Source: Kribbella catacumbae DSM 19601 (GTDB taxonomy: Bacteria; Actinomycetota; Actinomycetes; Propionibacteriales; Kribbellaceae). From it: DNA of 64,000 nt. The translations under genes were made by a program, and so were the position numbers. Every line of letters starts with the position of its first letter. The first letter of the stretch is position 1. Below the pieces are notes generated by a model. It was given only the letters and a program-made list of their open reading frames with translations, made no database searches and had not been told where the DNA came from. The stretch is taken from the NCBI RefSeq assembly GCF_000372465.1, contig NZ_AQUZ01000039.1, positions 16,410 through 80,409 on the forward strand. Direction: 5' to 3'. Below, in pieces: positions 1 through 11,146 of this stretch.

Positions 1-3000
1 ACGAGTCGGTGCGGGTCAACTCCGACTTGCTGAGGACGAGGTCGTCGATGTCGTAGGCGAAGGTGCTGCTCCGGAACTGGTGGAGGCCCAGTCCGACAGT
101 CTGGTTCAAGAGCCGGCCGCTGGGATCGTAAGTATTCTCCGTTTTTCCCGCGCCCATCAACGGAAGCGTCGTGCTGACGAAGATGGCGTCGACCTTGCTG
201 CCGCTGAACTCCGAACTGTAGAAGTAGGTGTAGGTATTGGTATATGCCGGTGTGGCGTCCGTTCCAGCGCCAACCTGTTTGTAGGTGTAGCTCTTCAGCC
301 TCTCGGCAGGCTGAATGTTGTTGTTGTACTTGGGGTCGACCTCGGAGCTCCTGCCGGGATTGACGTGGTCGACAGTTCTCTGAAATTCCAGCTGCCCGTC
401 CGGACGGTATGTCGAAGTTGTCGTGGTCTTGGCGGCACCTGTGTCGGGGGCGAACGCGTCGACTTGGAGCAGGCCGCCTCTGCGGTCGTAAACCCGGGTC
501 TCGACGAGTCTCTCGGGTCCGCTGTCGGCCGGTCTGGGCTCCACAGCCTGACCCGCGGTGATGTCTCGCCTGATCGGGTTCCGGTGTGTCGATGACAGAT
601 GGTTCAGGCGATCGTAACCGTAGCGTTCGAGCGAGAACTCGAGCCAATGCCAGTCGACTTGTGGCCGACCCTCGCCGTCGATGATCTCCGTGTGCTTGCC
701 GCCGGCGAAGCTGTGCGCGGTCGCACGGCGGCCGAGCTGGTCGTACGTGACCACGGTACCCAGGCCCTGCTTGACCTCGCCGTTCTCCAGGCGCCCGTCG
801 ACGATGGCCATCCGGCCTTCAGCGTCGTAGGTGTACCACTTGTCGCTCTTGTCGCTCTGGTCGCTCTTGACGAAGCCTTCGATGCGGCGGCGGTTGCCGA
901 GCTCGTCGTACCAGAACGTCAGGCTCAGCGGCTGCCTCTTCTGATTCTCCTCCTGCGGCGCCCGGACCGTAACCATCCGGCCGTGCGCGTCATAGGTTGT
1001 GTACGTCGTCCGGGTGGTCTCCTCAATCGGTACGGTCTCGATGCTCCCCTCATCCCCTTCGGGCCAGCGGATCTCGTACTCACCGGCTCGACGGAACTCC
1101 TCCCGGGCCAGCTGACCGCGTTCTGTGTAGTCGTAGAAACTGCGGTCGTCGTTCTGCCAGTAGTCCGCCTCACCAGCACTCCCCTTGATCCCCCTGGTCA
1201 GCACCTCGCGGACATGCCTCACCAGACCGTTCTCATGGTAGGCGTAGGACTTGGACCCCAACGGGTGTGTCTCGGACTCGAGCTGTCCGAAGTCGTTGTA
1301 AAGGTAGGTGGTCAGCCGACCCCCCTCCGTGCTGGTCGCCAACTGACCGAAGGTGTACTCGGCTGCGCTGTGGGTCCATATCTGGTGCTCCCCGCCGCTG
1401 TCGATGTCGCGGACCTTGTTGCCGTGAACGTCGTAGTCGCACTGGGTGCTACTCGCGGAGGGTCTCCTCTGCTCGCGGGCGAAGCTCCGCTCGTCGAACT
1501 CGGTGAACGACAAGTACAAGGGTTTCAAGTCCTCGACCTTGTCCCCGCTCTTAAATCGTCGATTCGCCTGGTCATACTCGTACTGATTAATGAGGTGTAC
1601 CACTGGCGGTGCAGTGAGGCTGGGCCGGCGCAGCACACTGTGGGTCAGAACGTTGCCGTTCTTGTCGAACGTATCTACGAGCACCGTGCCGAGCGCATCG
1701 CGCTCACCGAGCCGGTTGCCATGGCCGTCGTAGACATATTGGGTGGTGACGCCCGTGCCATCGGTCTCGGCCACCAGCTGACCGGCCGGGTTGTACTCGC
1801 GGCTACGGCGCCGCAGGACCGTGGCTTCATCCGTCGGTGTGCCGTGCACATCGGACAGGTCAATCTCCTGAACCACCCGGCCCAGCAGGTCATGACGCAA
1901 CTCGTGACGCGGGATCGCCTGGTACTCCGAGCCGTTCGCCCGGACCGCCGTGACCACCGGTAGCACCTCGGTGGCAACCTGGTTCTCGGCGTTGCATCGA
2001 TACCTGGACACGGCAGCGTTGCCGAGCAGGGCCCCAGTGTCGTTTCGGACCGAGCGGCCTTCGCTGCGGAAGCCGACGTTGCCCCACCGGTCGTAGTCCT
2101 GCTCGACGATCGGCGTAGTCACGATACGTGCGCTGCCGGTGTGAGAAGTGAACACCGGCAGCCGCTGGATGCGGGCCTTGCCGAGCGGGTCGTATCCGGT
2201 CTCGGTAATGCGGGTGGCCGGGCCCAGGTTCCCGGACTTACCGCGCTGCTCCTGCCGGGTCACCTGTCCTGCGAGATTGTAGAAGAGCACCGTAACGCCA
2301 TCTGATGCCTGCCTCCGCTCCAGATTGCCGGCGTTGTCGTACTTGTAGGAGGCCAGTTTCGCCTGGCTGAGGAACTGCACCCAGGGGACCGTCGCAGGGC
2401 CCCAGACCCTGCGTTCCTCGAAGACCTCGCCGAACGCGTTGAACATGCTGCGCACGCCGCTTTGCTTCATCCCTCGGTCCTCGAAGAAGTCCACATCCTT
2501 GAACGCATCCAGGGTCGCGATCTGGCGTCCGGCGGCGTCGTATTCGTAACGTCGTTCGATCGGGTGGGCGTGCTCCCCCGTCCCAGGGAACGTAACGCTC
2601 GTGGGTACCGTTTCCCTGTCGATCCGGCCGGCGTGGTCGTGGCGCCGCAACGTCTCGTTGCCCCTCGCGTCGACGGTCCGGAACTGATTCCCCGCGGCGT
2701 CATACTCGTGCTGAACGACCAGCGTTCCGCCAGCCGCGCTGATTGGACCAGATCCCACCACACGCGTTTGACGGGTCACGTTGCCGAAGGCGTCCAGGGT
2801 GAGCGAAACCGTCGGTGTCGAGGTCACAAAGGGCACGATCGGCCCTTGGACCACGAACGGATCGACCTGACCGGCCTGCGCCGTCTTGCGGGTCGGCTCG
2901 GTGGTCTGGGTCAGCTGTCCCAGCGCGTTGTAGGCGAAGCTCGTCACGCCACCCAGCGCGTCCGTCTGGGTCAGAACGTGTCCGGCCCCGTCGTAGCCGA

Positions 3001-6000
3001 ACGTCTGGAGATCGGTCGACACATCGCGCCCGTTGGCCACATCGACGTAGGCGCTTCCGTTCCAGTGGGTGTACCGCGCGCCCAGTCGCCGGACCTTCTG
3101 CCGCCGGTTCAGTACATCGTAGGCAAAGGCGGTGATGCGGTCGTCGTCAGAGTTGCCGACACCGGGCGGGTTGAGGTTGCTGTCACTGCCCGACATTCCG
3201 GGCTGTGCATGTTCGACCGTCCGCTCGAGGTTGCCGAACGCGTCATAGCTCAACACGATGTGCTGGGCACCATCGTCGACGCTGCGAACCTCCCGACCTC
3301 TGGTATCGAAGTAGCGCCAGGTGTTCCGCCAATCTGTGGCGTTCACCTTGACCGACTCGCGCCGAACCTCACCGAACGCGTTGTGCGCGTAGGTCGTGAT
3401 GGCATGCGCGCTCTCGACCGTCACGGCTGCCGGACTATTCTTCCTGATCGAGGAATCGCCATGGTAATAGTTCGCCAGCGGCTGCTTGACCTCGAACTTC
3501 CGTCCGGCGTTGTCGTAGCGGGTGACGATGGGCCGAGGCAGCAAAGTAGCCTGCGGCTCGTTGGCGATCTGGGTCGCGATCTCGGCCGACGTCCAATGGC
3601 TGCCGTTGGCCGGCGCACCCTTGACCTTCATGCCGTACCGGGTCACCTCGCCCTGCTCGTCGAACGAGTTGTAAGCAAGGGCTGTGAGGTGGTTCAAGGC
3701 ATCCACATCATGCTTGACCCGGCCGAGCAGGTCGTAGGTCTTGTACTCGAACTGGTTCGTCACCAAGCTGGTACGGGTCTGCGTCCGCACCATCTGGCCG
3801 AACACGTCGTACGTGAACGTGACCGTCCGTCGGAAGCGGCCGGTGGCGTTCTCCTTGTATACGCGGCCAACCTGCGCAGGATCTGCGCCTTCGGCGTTGG
3901 GGTCGGCGAAGTAGCCCGGCAGTTCCGTGCTTGTCGGCCGCCCCAGGGTGTCGTGGTCGAAGTCGGTTGTGCGGGCGTCGGCGGTGTTGAACCGCTCCAC
4001 GGTCTTGAACAGGTTCCCCAGCGCATTGTGGTATGTGCGGTCCTCCAACGTTGTTGGCTGGAGGGTGGGCACGGTCTGACCGTCCAGTTGGACAAACACG
4101 TCGACCTGTGGCGTGACCTTGCGGAACACTCGGCCCTGGCGGTCGTAGTGGTAGGTACAGATGGCGCCGTTCTTGTCCTTGTGGGTGGTTCGGTCACCGA
4201 GGCCGCTATAGGTGTTGGTCTCGGTGAAGCCCTTGGCATCGGTGGTGGTCAAGATGCGGTCCACGCGGTCATAGGAGTAGCGCTCACCGCGGGTAACGCC
4301 GTCACCGACGTGCCGGTCGCCACGAAGCTGGGTGAGCGCGGCCTCGGTGCGGGGGGTGGCTGCGGCCACTACGACGTCGAAGGACCGCCTCTCGGTCACC
4401 CGGCCCTTTACGTCGTACACGGTTTCGCTGAGCGCGCCATCGGCCGCAACCGTGAACCGCTGTCGACCGACGGCATCGTGGACGAAGGCGGTGGTCCGGT
4501 CATGGGGACTTACGTTCGCGGCGACGGCGGAGTCGATGGTGGCTTTGGTGTAGTTGGCGAGGCCGACCTCTTTCGCGTACGCGGTGGTGCGCGTGGCCCG
4601 GCCGATGGCGTCGTACTCGGTCTTGCTCACCTGGTGCTTGCCTAGGGCGCCAGGGGTGAGGACGCGCACGGAGTAGACCTGCCGTCCGGCAATGTCATAC
4701 ACCGAGACCTGACGGCGGTCCTCCGCATTGGGGGCGATCGCGGTGGCAATGGTCGCGGGCCGGTAGTCGGCCAGCACACCGACCGGCGTCGCGTACTGCA
4801 TGCTTTGGGCAGGCCGGCCGAGCGCGTCATACGCCTGCTCGCTCACCACGTGCTGGGTCGCCTTGCCCTGATTATCGCTGGCCGCGACGCGCAGCGTGAA
4901 TCGCAGCCTGCCTTGCGTGTCATAGGCGAACCGGGTCACCCGATTGCCGGGATTCGTGCGGTCCACCGCGGCACTGATCGCGTTCTGGTTGTAGTCCGAG
5001 AGCGTCGGCTTGACCGCGTAGCGCACGGCGGCCACCAGAGAACCCATCGGGTCATACACGTTCTCGCTGACCGCACCCAGAGCATCAACGGTGAACCGCA
5101 ACCGGTTGTTCGCGTGAAAGGCAAACCTGGTGCGCTGGATCAGCGTCAGCGTCTCCTCACCGCCGTACCCGAGGGCTGTCAGCTCGGCATTGACCTCGGC
5201 CACGGAGAGGCCGGGCGAAGCAGTGGTGTCGAGCGCGGTGATGCTGGCCTCAGGCAGGAACTGGTCATAGCGGCGCGTCTCAGTGATGTTGCCGTTGGCA
5301 TCGAAACGGTTCTCGCCTACCACCCATTTGTCGCCCTGGGCCGCGGTGAGCGTGAACCGCAACCGGCCGTCCCTGTTGTACACGAGGATGCTGCGCTGGT
5401 CGTTCGCGTCGACAGCCGGTGCTACCGGGCCGACGACGTCCCCGAGACCGGCCAAGACCGCCGCGCTCAGCCGGTTCAGATAGCGACGAGTCTTGATCAG
5501 TCGCCCATTGAGGTCATAGGTGCTCTCGCTGACCTCGCCCTCAGCGTTGATCATGTGGGTGGCCTGGCCCGCGGCGTCGTACACCGTCCATGCACTCTCG
5601 CCAGCAGCATCGATGACGCGACTGAGCCGGCCCGCGGCGTCATAGCGGTAGTGGGTAGTCAGGTCCCGGGTGCCGGGCGCACCCTTACCCAGCACCGCGC
5701 TGGGTGCATCGATCTGTTTGGTCTTGCGTCCCAGGTTGTCGAACTCATAGGTCGTGACCTGCTGCGCCGGACTATCCACCGTGCCGTGCTGGATCGTGAC
5801 GGCGTTGCCAAGCCCGTCATAGCTGTACTTGGTCGACAGCTTCAACCCGCTCGGGTCGACCACGACCTGCAACAACCGGCCGTTGCGGTCATAGTCGTAG
5901 CTGGTCACCAACTCGGCGCTGGTGCCCTTGCCCTCGGTCACCGTTGCGTTCTGCCCGAAGGCGTTGAATTGGTAGGCGGTCGTCACGTTATTGTCGGACT

Positions 6001-9000
6001 CCACCCGCCGCTCCCGGACCCGATCCACGTCGTCGTAGAACAGCCGCACCAACATTCCGCGGCCGTCCTTGGTGGTTTCCAGCCGGCCGCTGGCGTCATA
6101 TGTGTTCTCGCGGATCGTCGCATTGGTCGCGTCGATGACCGTGAGCAGCTGCCCGTCCTTGTTGTACTGGTACCTCGTCGTACCGCTCAGAGCATCGGTG
6201 ACCTCGGCGATCTCACCATGGCGGGTCTTGCGTGTCGTGACCCGCGCATTCTCCGCCGAGGTCACGGTCGCCGTGCGCACCGCGTCGTTGTAGTCGAACC
6301 GTGTCACCTGCTGCGACGGGTCCACCTGCAAAGAGACCCGACCGAGTACGTCGTACTCCGACCGCGTCGTACGGCCCAGCGGATCGGTCACCTCGATAGC
6401 ACGGCCACCGTTCTCAACGGCCGATGTGGTGACCTTGCCAGCGCCGTCGACCGACCGGACCGGCCGACCTTGACCGTCGTACGACGTGCGCTGGTTGAGA
6501 CCGATACCGCCGACATCGGCAGTCTTCGACAACAACCCACCGCGCAGGTCGTAGTCGAACCGCGTCGTGACCGACCTCGTCCCCCCGAGTCCCGTGCTGA
6601 TCGTGCGGGTCTCAGTCTCCACCTGCCCGAACTGGTTGTAGGTGCGGTTGGTGATGAACCCCTCAGCGTCGGTCTGCTTGGTCAGCAGCCCGCGCCGGTC
6701 GTACTCGAACGTTGTGAGTTGATCCTTGGCGGTGTCGACGGCCGGCAGCTTGCCAGCCAGCTGAGTAGCCGGGCCACCCGTCAGACCCGTCATATTCGGC
6801 GGAGTCATCCGAGTGGCGTAGCCGCGCACAGAGGCGACCTGCCCATTGGCGTCGTACCTGGTCTCGACGACCTCGCGCTCGGCGTTGATCGTGTGCGTCA
6901 GCCGATTCTCGCTGTCGTAGAACAACAGCGTCACCTTGTTGCTCGGATTCACTGCCTTCGCACGGCGTCCCAGATTGTCGTACTCGTACCGCGCACCGCG
7001 GCTCGCGATCGCCGCATCGATCACCGGCTGGGTCGGATCGGCGGGCAGGGTCGCCTCACCCTCACCACCCAAGGTCCCGTTGGCCTCGCCGAATGCGGTG
7101 AGCCGGGTCCGCCTCGCACGCGGCTCGTCCGAGCCGACACCACGCACCTGACGCACCAGCCGACCGGCGTTGTCGTACTCGCTGCTCGTCACCGTCCCGT
7201 CGGCATCAACGAGCCGCCTCACCCGGCAGAAGTCGTCGTATTCGACGGTGCCGGTCAGCTTCGCCGTACCGGCCTTCACTTTCAGCGTCGCCAAGGTGTC
7301 AGTCGGCGTTACAGCGACAGGGTTCCGATAGCGGATCTTCTGCGCGGTGTTGGCCTCAGCGTCGTACACCGACTCGATCAAGAAGCCAAGCTCGTCTACC
7401 GAACCGCCGACTCGGCCCTGACCGTCGTAGTACAAGTAGCTGCGCAGCGGGGCGGTCTCCTTCGGTCTCCAGGCGGCCAGCACATCCTCGACCGGCTCCG
7501 ACGCAACCGACGCAACCGCTCGCTGCTGCCCCGCCCTCTCCACCTCGATCTCGACGGTACGGTCCGTGGACTTTCCACCCGGATCGGTGGCCCGCACCGC
7601 TAACCGGTGATGTCCGACGGCCAACGTCGTGCCCGTCACGACTCCGGTCGCCGAATTCACCGACAGTCCCTCCGGCAGACCGCTCACCGCGCTATAGGTA
7701 ACCGACCGGCCTCCCGCAGCCACAGCCTTGGGCGGGGTGAGATTGGCAGGGGACCCGGCCGCCATCACGGTGGGCGCCATCTGCGCCCAGGCCGGCGCGC
7801 TGTTGCCGGCTGCGTCCAAACCGAACGACAGAACTACTCCTGCGCCCGTGGAGTCTTGCGCCTGTAGCACGACCGACACGAAACCTGGCGACGTCGGCGT
7901 ACCGCTCAGCACGCGGGTATTGGTGTTGAAGGCCAGCCACCCGGGTTTCGACACCACGCTGTACACCACAGGATGACCGTCCGGGTCCTCCGCGGCAGGC
8001 ACCGTCATGCTGAACGGTTGACCGGCTACAAGCTCCTGCTTCGGAACCGCCGCCCAGCGCAGCTTGGAGCCTGTCACCCTGAGTGTGAAGCTCCGTTCGG
8101 CGAACAGGCCTTGCTGGTCGGCGACTCTGGCCGTCAACGTGTACACCCCGCGGGCCGTCGGCGTCCCGCTCAGCCGTCTCAGGGCGGCGCTGAACGTCAA
8201 CCCGGCCGGAGCCGGTGAGAGGAGCGAGTACGTCAGCTGCGCCGCTGTCGACTCGATGTCCGCCGCCGCCGGCATGGTCAGGCTGTAGCCGCCAGTGCTG
8301 ACCTCCACCGTGCTGTCGGTCAGCGTGGTCCAGGACGGCGGCGTGTTGACTACGGTGATGGTGATCGTTGCGTTGGCCGTCTTGGTGCGCTGGTCGTCGG
8401 CCTTCACCGTCACGCTGTACGACGTGATTGTGGTCGGCGGGGTGCCCTTCAGGACTGCGGCGCCAGTGCTGGTATCGAGCGTCAGCCAGCTCGGCGGTGT
8501 ACCGACCAGGCTGTAGACCAGATCGTCACCGTCCGAATCGAACGCAGGCAGGGGATACACGAAATGCCGGCCGCCGATCGCGGTCTGGTTCGTCACCCCG
8601 ACCCACGCCGGCGCAGCGACATTGGCAGCGATCGGGCTGCGTTTGCGGTATCGGATCGTCTCAGACAGACGGCCGGCCGCGTCGAACTTGTACTCGGTCA
8701 GGAAGCCCAGCGGGTCGACGACACCGACCTGGCGGTCGTCACGATCGTAGAAGAATCGTGACACGCGGCCACCAGTCTGCTGCTGAGTAACCAGCGACCT
8801 GCCGTCATAGCCGGTGGTCGAGGCGGTACCGACCGCGTCGGTCACCGACGTCCGGCGGTTCGATGAATCGTAGTCATAGCGGGTGACCCGGTCATTGACA
8901 GCATCAACCACAACGTCGACGCCACTGGCGCCGACGGTCAGGGAGTTCTTGGTGACTGTGTTGGTGCTCGCGTCGTACCAACTGTTGGTGTTCGCAACGA

Positions 9001-11146
9001 GGTTGCGGTAACGCGTCTCCACCTTGACCTGGCTGTTGGCGTCGTACTCCAGACCGGTGACCGCACCGGTCGTATCAACCGTGAACCGGATCCGGTCAGC
9101 AGCGTCGTAGAAAATGAACCGCCGCCCGCCCTGCGGATCCTCGGACATCCGCAACCGCCCAGCGGCGTCGTACACGGTCTTGGCCGCACGACTCGCGCCA
9201 TCGCCGCCCTGCGTCACCCCGACCGGCCGGCCACGGTCATCAAACTGGCGGGTCTCCACCAGGCCCGCCGCGGTGGATACCTGAACCTTGCTGTTGGCAT
9301 CGTCATACACCGTGGTGCCGGGTCCACCTGCGTTGGCAGACTGGGTCACTCTCCCCAGGCCGTCACGCTCCACGCTGGACACGGTCGTCGGGCGAGCGCG
9401 CCCAGCACCGCGTCCCACGAGTGTCTTCAGTAGGTCGCCGTGGGCGTCGTAGATGTACTCGGTGACCTCGGCGGCGGCATCGAGTACACCGATGCCTGCG
9501 GTGGTTGTTTTGGCGAAGGCCGTCTGCTTGCTGAGGTTGCCGCGCAGGTCGTAGGCGAGCTCGGTCAGCTCGATCTGCGTCTTGTCCTGCGCGCCGGCCC
9601 AGGTCACCAACTCCAGCTCGGTCAGCCCTTGCTGCGGAGTCAGGCCTCCGACGCCAAATCGACCTCCGGTGTACAGCACCGTCTGCGTGAGCAAGCCCTT
9701 CGCGCCACCGGACGTCCCGTATCGGTTCTCGGCAACCGCGCCTTCGGCACTCACCGTGAATCGCAGACGCGCCTCAGTGTCATAGGCGAACCGCGTCGTC
9801 ACCGGATTGCCGGCAGACTGCTGACCCGGCCCATCCGGATCAGGGAGCCCAAACCGGGTCTCAGTGACCACCTGGTTGCGCGGGTCGAAGGTACGTACCA
9901 CGGTATTGCCGCGAGTGTCCCGCTCCAGTCGACGGTTGCCCGCACCGTCATACTCGTAGTCCATCGTATTGCCAAGCCCATCGACAATCTGCTTCACATT
10001 GCCGTTGGTTTCATAGCTGAACCGCGTCGACAACCGCGCGGCACCAGCGGTCGGCGGAGGCGACAGGATCTCAATCAGCCGTTGTGCACTGTCGCTGACA
10101 TAAGTCCACACCTTCGGTGCGCCACCGACATCAACACTGACATGCGTACGAGTGACCGACAGCGACCCATCCCCATCGCCCTGCGGGTCGGTTTGCACCT
10201 CGTAGCTGAAGGTTTGTGTGCCGCTGGCGTCAGTGACCGTCTTGACCTGGTTGTTCTGGTAGCCGAAGGTCGCCCTGGAGCCATCGCTATGCGACACACT
10301 CGCGATCCGCGAACTCGACCCGTCATAGGTGTAGTCGGTGATGTAGAACTTGTTGTCTGACGTATCCGTTGGCGTCAGCTCGGTTCGCACCGACAACAAC
10401 CGGCCAGTGTCCGCGTCGTAGGCATAGTCGACCTGCTTAACCGGCAACCCAGGCACGCTGGTTGCCCGACCCGAAGCATCCACCGTCAAAGCAACAGTCT
10501 CGACCCGCTTGAGCCGCGTCAGATTCGGGCTCCCAGGCACAGTTTCATACGCCAGCACCAACTTCTGGCCACTCAACAAATCAGTCACGCCTGCCAACCG
10601 GCCGGAGTCGTACTGAAAGGTGATGCTATTGCCGCTGATGTCCTGCTGACTTGCCAGCTTGCCCGTCGAGGCCGAGTACCTCTCCACCAGCCGACTCGAC
10701 CCATCAGTCCAGACCCACTGCTGCGGGCCCGGCTCATGAACAAGACCGTCGTGCGCCCCACCACCCTCAGTGCTCGAGTAGCGCGAACCATCCCAGCCAT
10801 ACACCGTCTGATGACCATCGCCATCAGTCCGAGTCACCGAACTACCAGCCCCACCAACGGTCCCCTGTAGGAGAACAGTGCGCTCACCGTCCCAGCGCCA
10901 CCCATCCCCATCACCATCATTGGCCGTGCCCAGGGAGTTGTGCGTCCGCAAGTGCGACAGACCCACGCCACGACCCGAAAGATGCTCGTCGCCGACCCGA
11001 AGCACCAGGTTGCCCGTCGCTACATTCACATAGCACCGGCCAGCCGCCTGCCCCAGCGAACTCTGACCCAACACAGCCGCAGCACCGAGAATATTCGGGC
11101 TCGCGTTGAACAAACCGAGTCCGCTACCAGCGACGATCGCAACCAT
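1..11146 (-). CDS. Giant RHS/YD-repeat protein, copy 1 (3' end outside window)
   Basis: The frame stays open from an ATG at 11146 to the window edge (3,715 residues). It aligns along its length with the complete RHS giant at 26777-40441. Near the N-terminus it carries the same GRCYVNVATGNLVL stretch, then dozens of YD repeats (YDAAGRL-type), interrupted at about residues 840-1185 by four cadherin/Ig-like (He_PIG/CADG type) domains with the signature LSGTPT. The window edge falls at the position matching copy 2 near 29120, so the LysM-like and toxin-like tail is not visible. RHS proteins of this type form a shell that encloses a C-terminal toxin, or act as secreted wall-associated proteins; which applies here is inferred. 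The start is uncertain: a strong GGGGAGGT lies upstream, but the ATG next to it reads only MSQIS-stop, one base out of frame with the RHS frame. That suggests a 5' frameshift or a different initiation codon. Confidence 0.85.
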   Translation of the reverse strand, partial: MVAIVAGSGLGLFNASPNILGAAAVLGQSSLGQAAGRCYVNVATGNLVLRVGDEHLSGRGVGLSHLRTHNSLGTANDGDGDGWRWDGERTVLLQGTVGGAGSSVTRTDGDGHQTVYGWDGSRYSSTEGGGAHDGLVHEPGPQQWVWTDGSSRLVERYSASTGKLASQQDISGNSITFQYDSGRLAGVTDLLSGQKLVLAYETVPGSPNLTRLKRVETVALTVDASGRATSVPGLPVKQVDYAYDADTGRLLSVRTELTPTDTSDNKFYITDYTYDGSSSRIASVSHSDGSRATFGYQNNQVKTVTDASGTQTFSYEVQTDPQGDGDGSLSVTRTHVSVDVGGAPKVWTYVSDSAQRLIEILSPPPTAGAARLSTRFSYETNGNVKQIVDGLGNTMDYEYDGAGNRRLERDTRGNTVVRTFDPRNQVVTETRFGLPDPDGPGQQSAGNPVTTRFAYDTEARLRFTVSAEGAVAENRYGTSGGAKGLLTQTVLYTGGRFGVGGLTPQQGLTELELVTWAGAQDKTQIELTELAYDLRGNLSKQTAFAKTTTAGIGVLDAAAEVTEYIYDAHGDLLKTLVGRGAGRARPTTVSSVERDGLGRVTQSANAGGPGTTVYDDANSKVQVSTAAGLVETRQFDDRGRPVGVTQGGDGASRAAKTVYDAAGRLRMSEDPQGGRRFIFYDAADRIRFTVDTTGAVTGLEYDANSQVKVETRYRNLVANTNSWYDASTNTVTKNSLTVGASGVDVVVDAVNDRVTRYDYDSSNRRTSVTDAVGTASTTGYDGRSLVTQQQTGGRVSRFFYDRDDRQVGVVDPLGFLTEYKFDAAGRLSETIRYRKRSPIAANVAAPAWVGVTNQTAIGGRHFVYPLPAFDSDGDDLVYSLVGTPPSWLTLDTSTGAAVLKGTPPTTITSYSVTVKADDQRTKTANATITITVVNTPPSWTTLTDSTVEVSTGGYSLTMPAAADIESTAAQLTYSLLSPAPAGLTFSAALRRLSGTPTARGVYTLTARVADQQGLFAERSFTLRVTGSKLRWAAVPKQELVAGQPFSMTVPAAEDPDGHPVVYSVVSKPGWLAFNTNTRVLSGTPTSPGFVSVVLQAQDSTGAGVVLSFGLDAAGNSAPAWAQMAPTVMAAGSPANLTPPKAVAAGGRSVTYSAVSGLPEGLSVNSATGVVTGTTLAVGHHRLAVRATDPGGKSTDRTVEIEVERAGQQRAVASVASEPVEDVLAAWRPKETAPLRSYLYYDGQGRVGGSVDELGFLIESVYDAEANTAQKIRYRNPVAVTPTDTLATLKVKAGTAKLTGTVEYDDFCRVRRLVDADGTVTSSEYDNAGRLVRQVRGVGSDEPRARRTRLTAFGEANGTLGGEGEATLPADPTQPVIDAAIASRGARYEYDNLGRRAKAVNPSNKVTLLFYDSENRLTHTINAEREVVETRYDANGQVASVRGYATRMTPPNMTGLTGGPATQLAGKLPAVDTAKDQLTTFEYDRRGLLTKQTDAEGFITNRTYNQFGQVETETRTISTGLGGTRSVTTRFDYDLRGGLLSKTADVGGIGLNQRTSYDGQGRPVRSVDGAGKVTTSAVENGGRAIEVTDPLGRTTRSEYDVLGRVSLQVDPSQQVTRFDYNDAVRTATVTSAENARVTTRKTRHGEIAEVTDALSGTTRYQYNKDGQLLTVIDATNATIRENTYDASGRLETTKDGRGMLVRLFYDDVDRVRERRVESDNNVTTAYQFNAFGQNATVTEGKGTSAELVTSYDYDRNGRLLQVVVDPSGLKLSTKYSYDGLGNAVTIQHGTVDSPAQQVTTYEFDNLGRKTKQIDAPSAVLGKGAPGTRDLTTHYRYDAAGRLSRVIDAAGESAWTVYDAAGQATHMINAEGEVSESTYDLNGRLIKTRRYLNRLSAAVLAGLGDVVGPVAPAVDANDQRSILVYNRDGRLRFTLTAAQGDKWVVGENRFDANGNITETRRYDQFLPEASITALDTTASPGLSVAEVNAELTALGYGGEETLTLIQRTRFAFHANNRLRFTVDALGAVSENVYDPMGSLVAAVRYAVKPTLSDYNQNAISAAVDRTNPGNRVTRFAYDTQGRLRFTLRVAASDNQGKATQHVVSEQAYDALGRPAQSMQYATPVGVLADYRPATIATAIAPNAEDRRQVSVYDIAGRQVYSVRVLTPGALGKHQVSKTEYDAIGRATRTTAYAKEVGLANYTKATIDSAVAANVSPHDRTTAFVHDAVGRQRFTVAADGALSETVYDVKGRVTERRSFDVVVAAATPRTEAALTQLRGDRHVGDGVTRGERYSYDRVDRILTTTDAKGFTETNTYSGLGDRTTHKDKNGAICTYHYDRQGRVFRKVTPQVDVFVQLDGQTVPTLQPTTLEDRTYHNALGNLFKTVERFNTADARTTDFDHDTLGRPTSTELPGYFADPNAEGADPAQVGRVYKENATGRFRRTVTFTYDVFGQMVRTQTRTSLVTNQFEYKTYDLLGRVKHDVDALNHLTALAYNSFDEQGEVTRYGMKVKGAPANGSHWTSAEIATQIANEPQATLLPRPIVTRYDNAGRKFEVKQPLANYYHGDSSIRKNSPAAVTVESAHAITTYAHNAFGEVRRESVKVNATDWRNTWRYFDTRGREVRSVDDGAQHIVLSYDAFGNLERTVEHAQPGMSGSDSNLNPPGVGNSDDDRITAFAYDVLNRRQKVRRLGARYTHWNGSAYVDVANGRDVSTDLQTFGYDGAGHVLTQTDALGGVTSFAYNALGQLTQTTEPTRKTAQAGQVDPFVVQGPIVPFVTSTPTVSLTLDAFGNVTRQTRVVGSGPISAAGGTLVVQHEYDAAGNQFRTVDARGNETLRRHDHAGRIDRETVPTSVTFPGTGEHAHPIERRYEYDAAGRQIATLDAFKDVDFFEDRGMKQSGVRSMFNAFGEVFEERRVWGPATVPWVQFLSQAKLASYKYDNAGNLERRQASDGVTVLFYNLAGQVTRQEQRGKSGNLGPATRITETGYDPLGKARIQRLPVFTSHTGSARIVTTPIVEQDYDRWGNVGFRSEGRSVRNDTGALLGNAAVSRYRCNAENQVATEVLPVVTAVRANGSEYQAIPRHELRHDLLGRVVQEIDLSDVHGTPTDEATVLRRRSREYNPAGQLVAETDGTGVTTQYVYDGHGNRLGERDALGTVLVDTFDKNGNVLTHSVLRRPSLTAPPVVHLINQYEYDQANRRFKSGDKVEDLKPLYLSFTEFDERSFAREQRRPSASSTQCDYDVHGNKVRDIDSGGEHQIWTHSAAEYTFGQLATSTEGGRLTTYLYNDFGQLESETHPLGSKSYAYHENGLVRHVREVLTRGIKGSAGEADYWQNDDRSFYDYTERGQLAREEFRRAGEYEIRWPEGDEGSIETVPIEETTRTTYTTYDAHGRMVTVRAPQEENQKRQPLSLTFWYDELGNRRRIEGFVKSDQSDKSDKWYTYDAEGRMAIVDGRLENGEVKQGLGTVVTYDQLGRRATAHSFAGGKHTEIIDGEGRPQVDWHWLEFSLERYGYDRLNHLSSTHRNPIRRDITAGQAVEPRPADSGPERLVETRVYDRRGGLLQVDAFAPDTGAAKTTTTSTYRPDGQLEFQRTVDHVNPGRSSEVDPKYNNNIQPAERLKSYTYKQVGAGTDATPAYTNTYTYFYSSEFSGSKVDAIFVSTTLPLMGAGKTENTYDPSGRLLNQTVGLGLHQFRSSTFAYDIDDLVLSKSELTRTDS

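Noticed and set aside
599..7603. Long rightward ORFs (454, 727 and 932 codons) opposite RHS copy 1
   Set aside because: They lie in the antisense frame exactly matching RHS codons, have no ribosome binding sites and translate to repeated low-complexity Val/Arg-rich sequence; the same pattern recurs opposite copy 2 (29120-33973).
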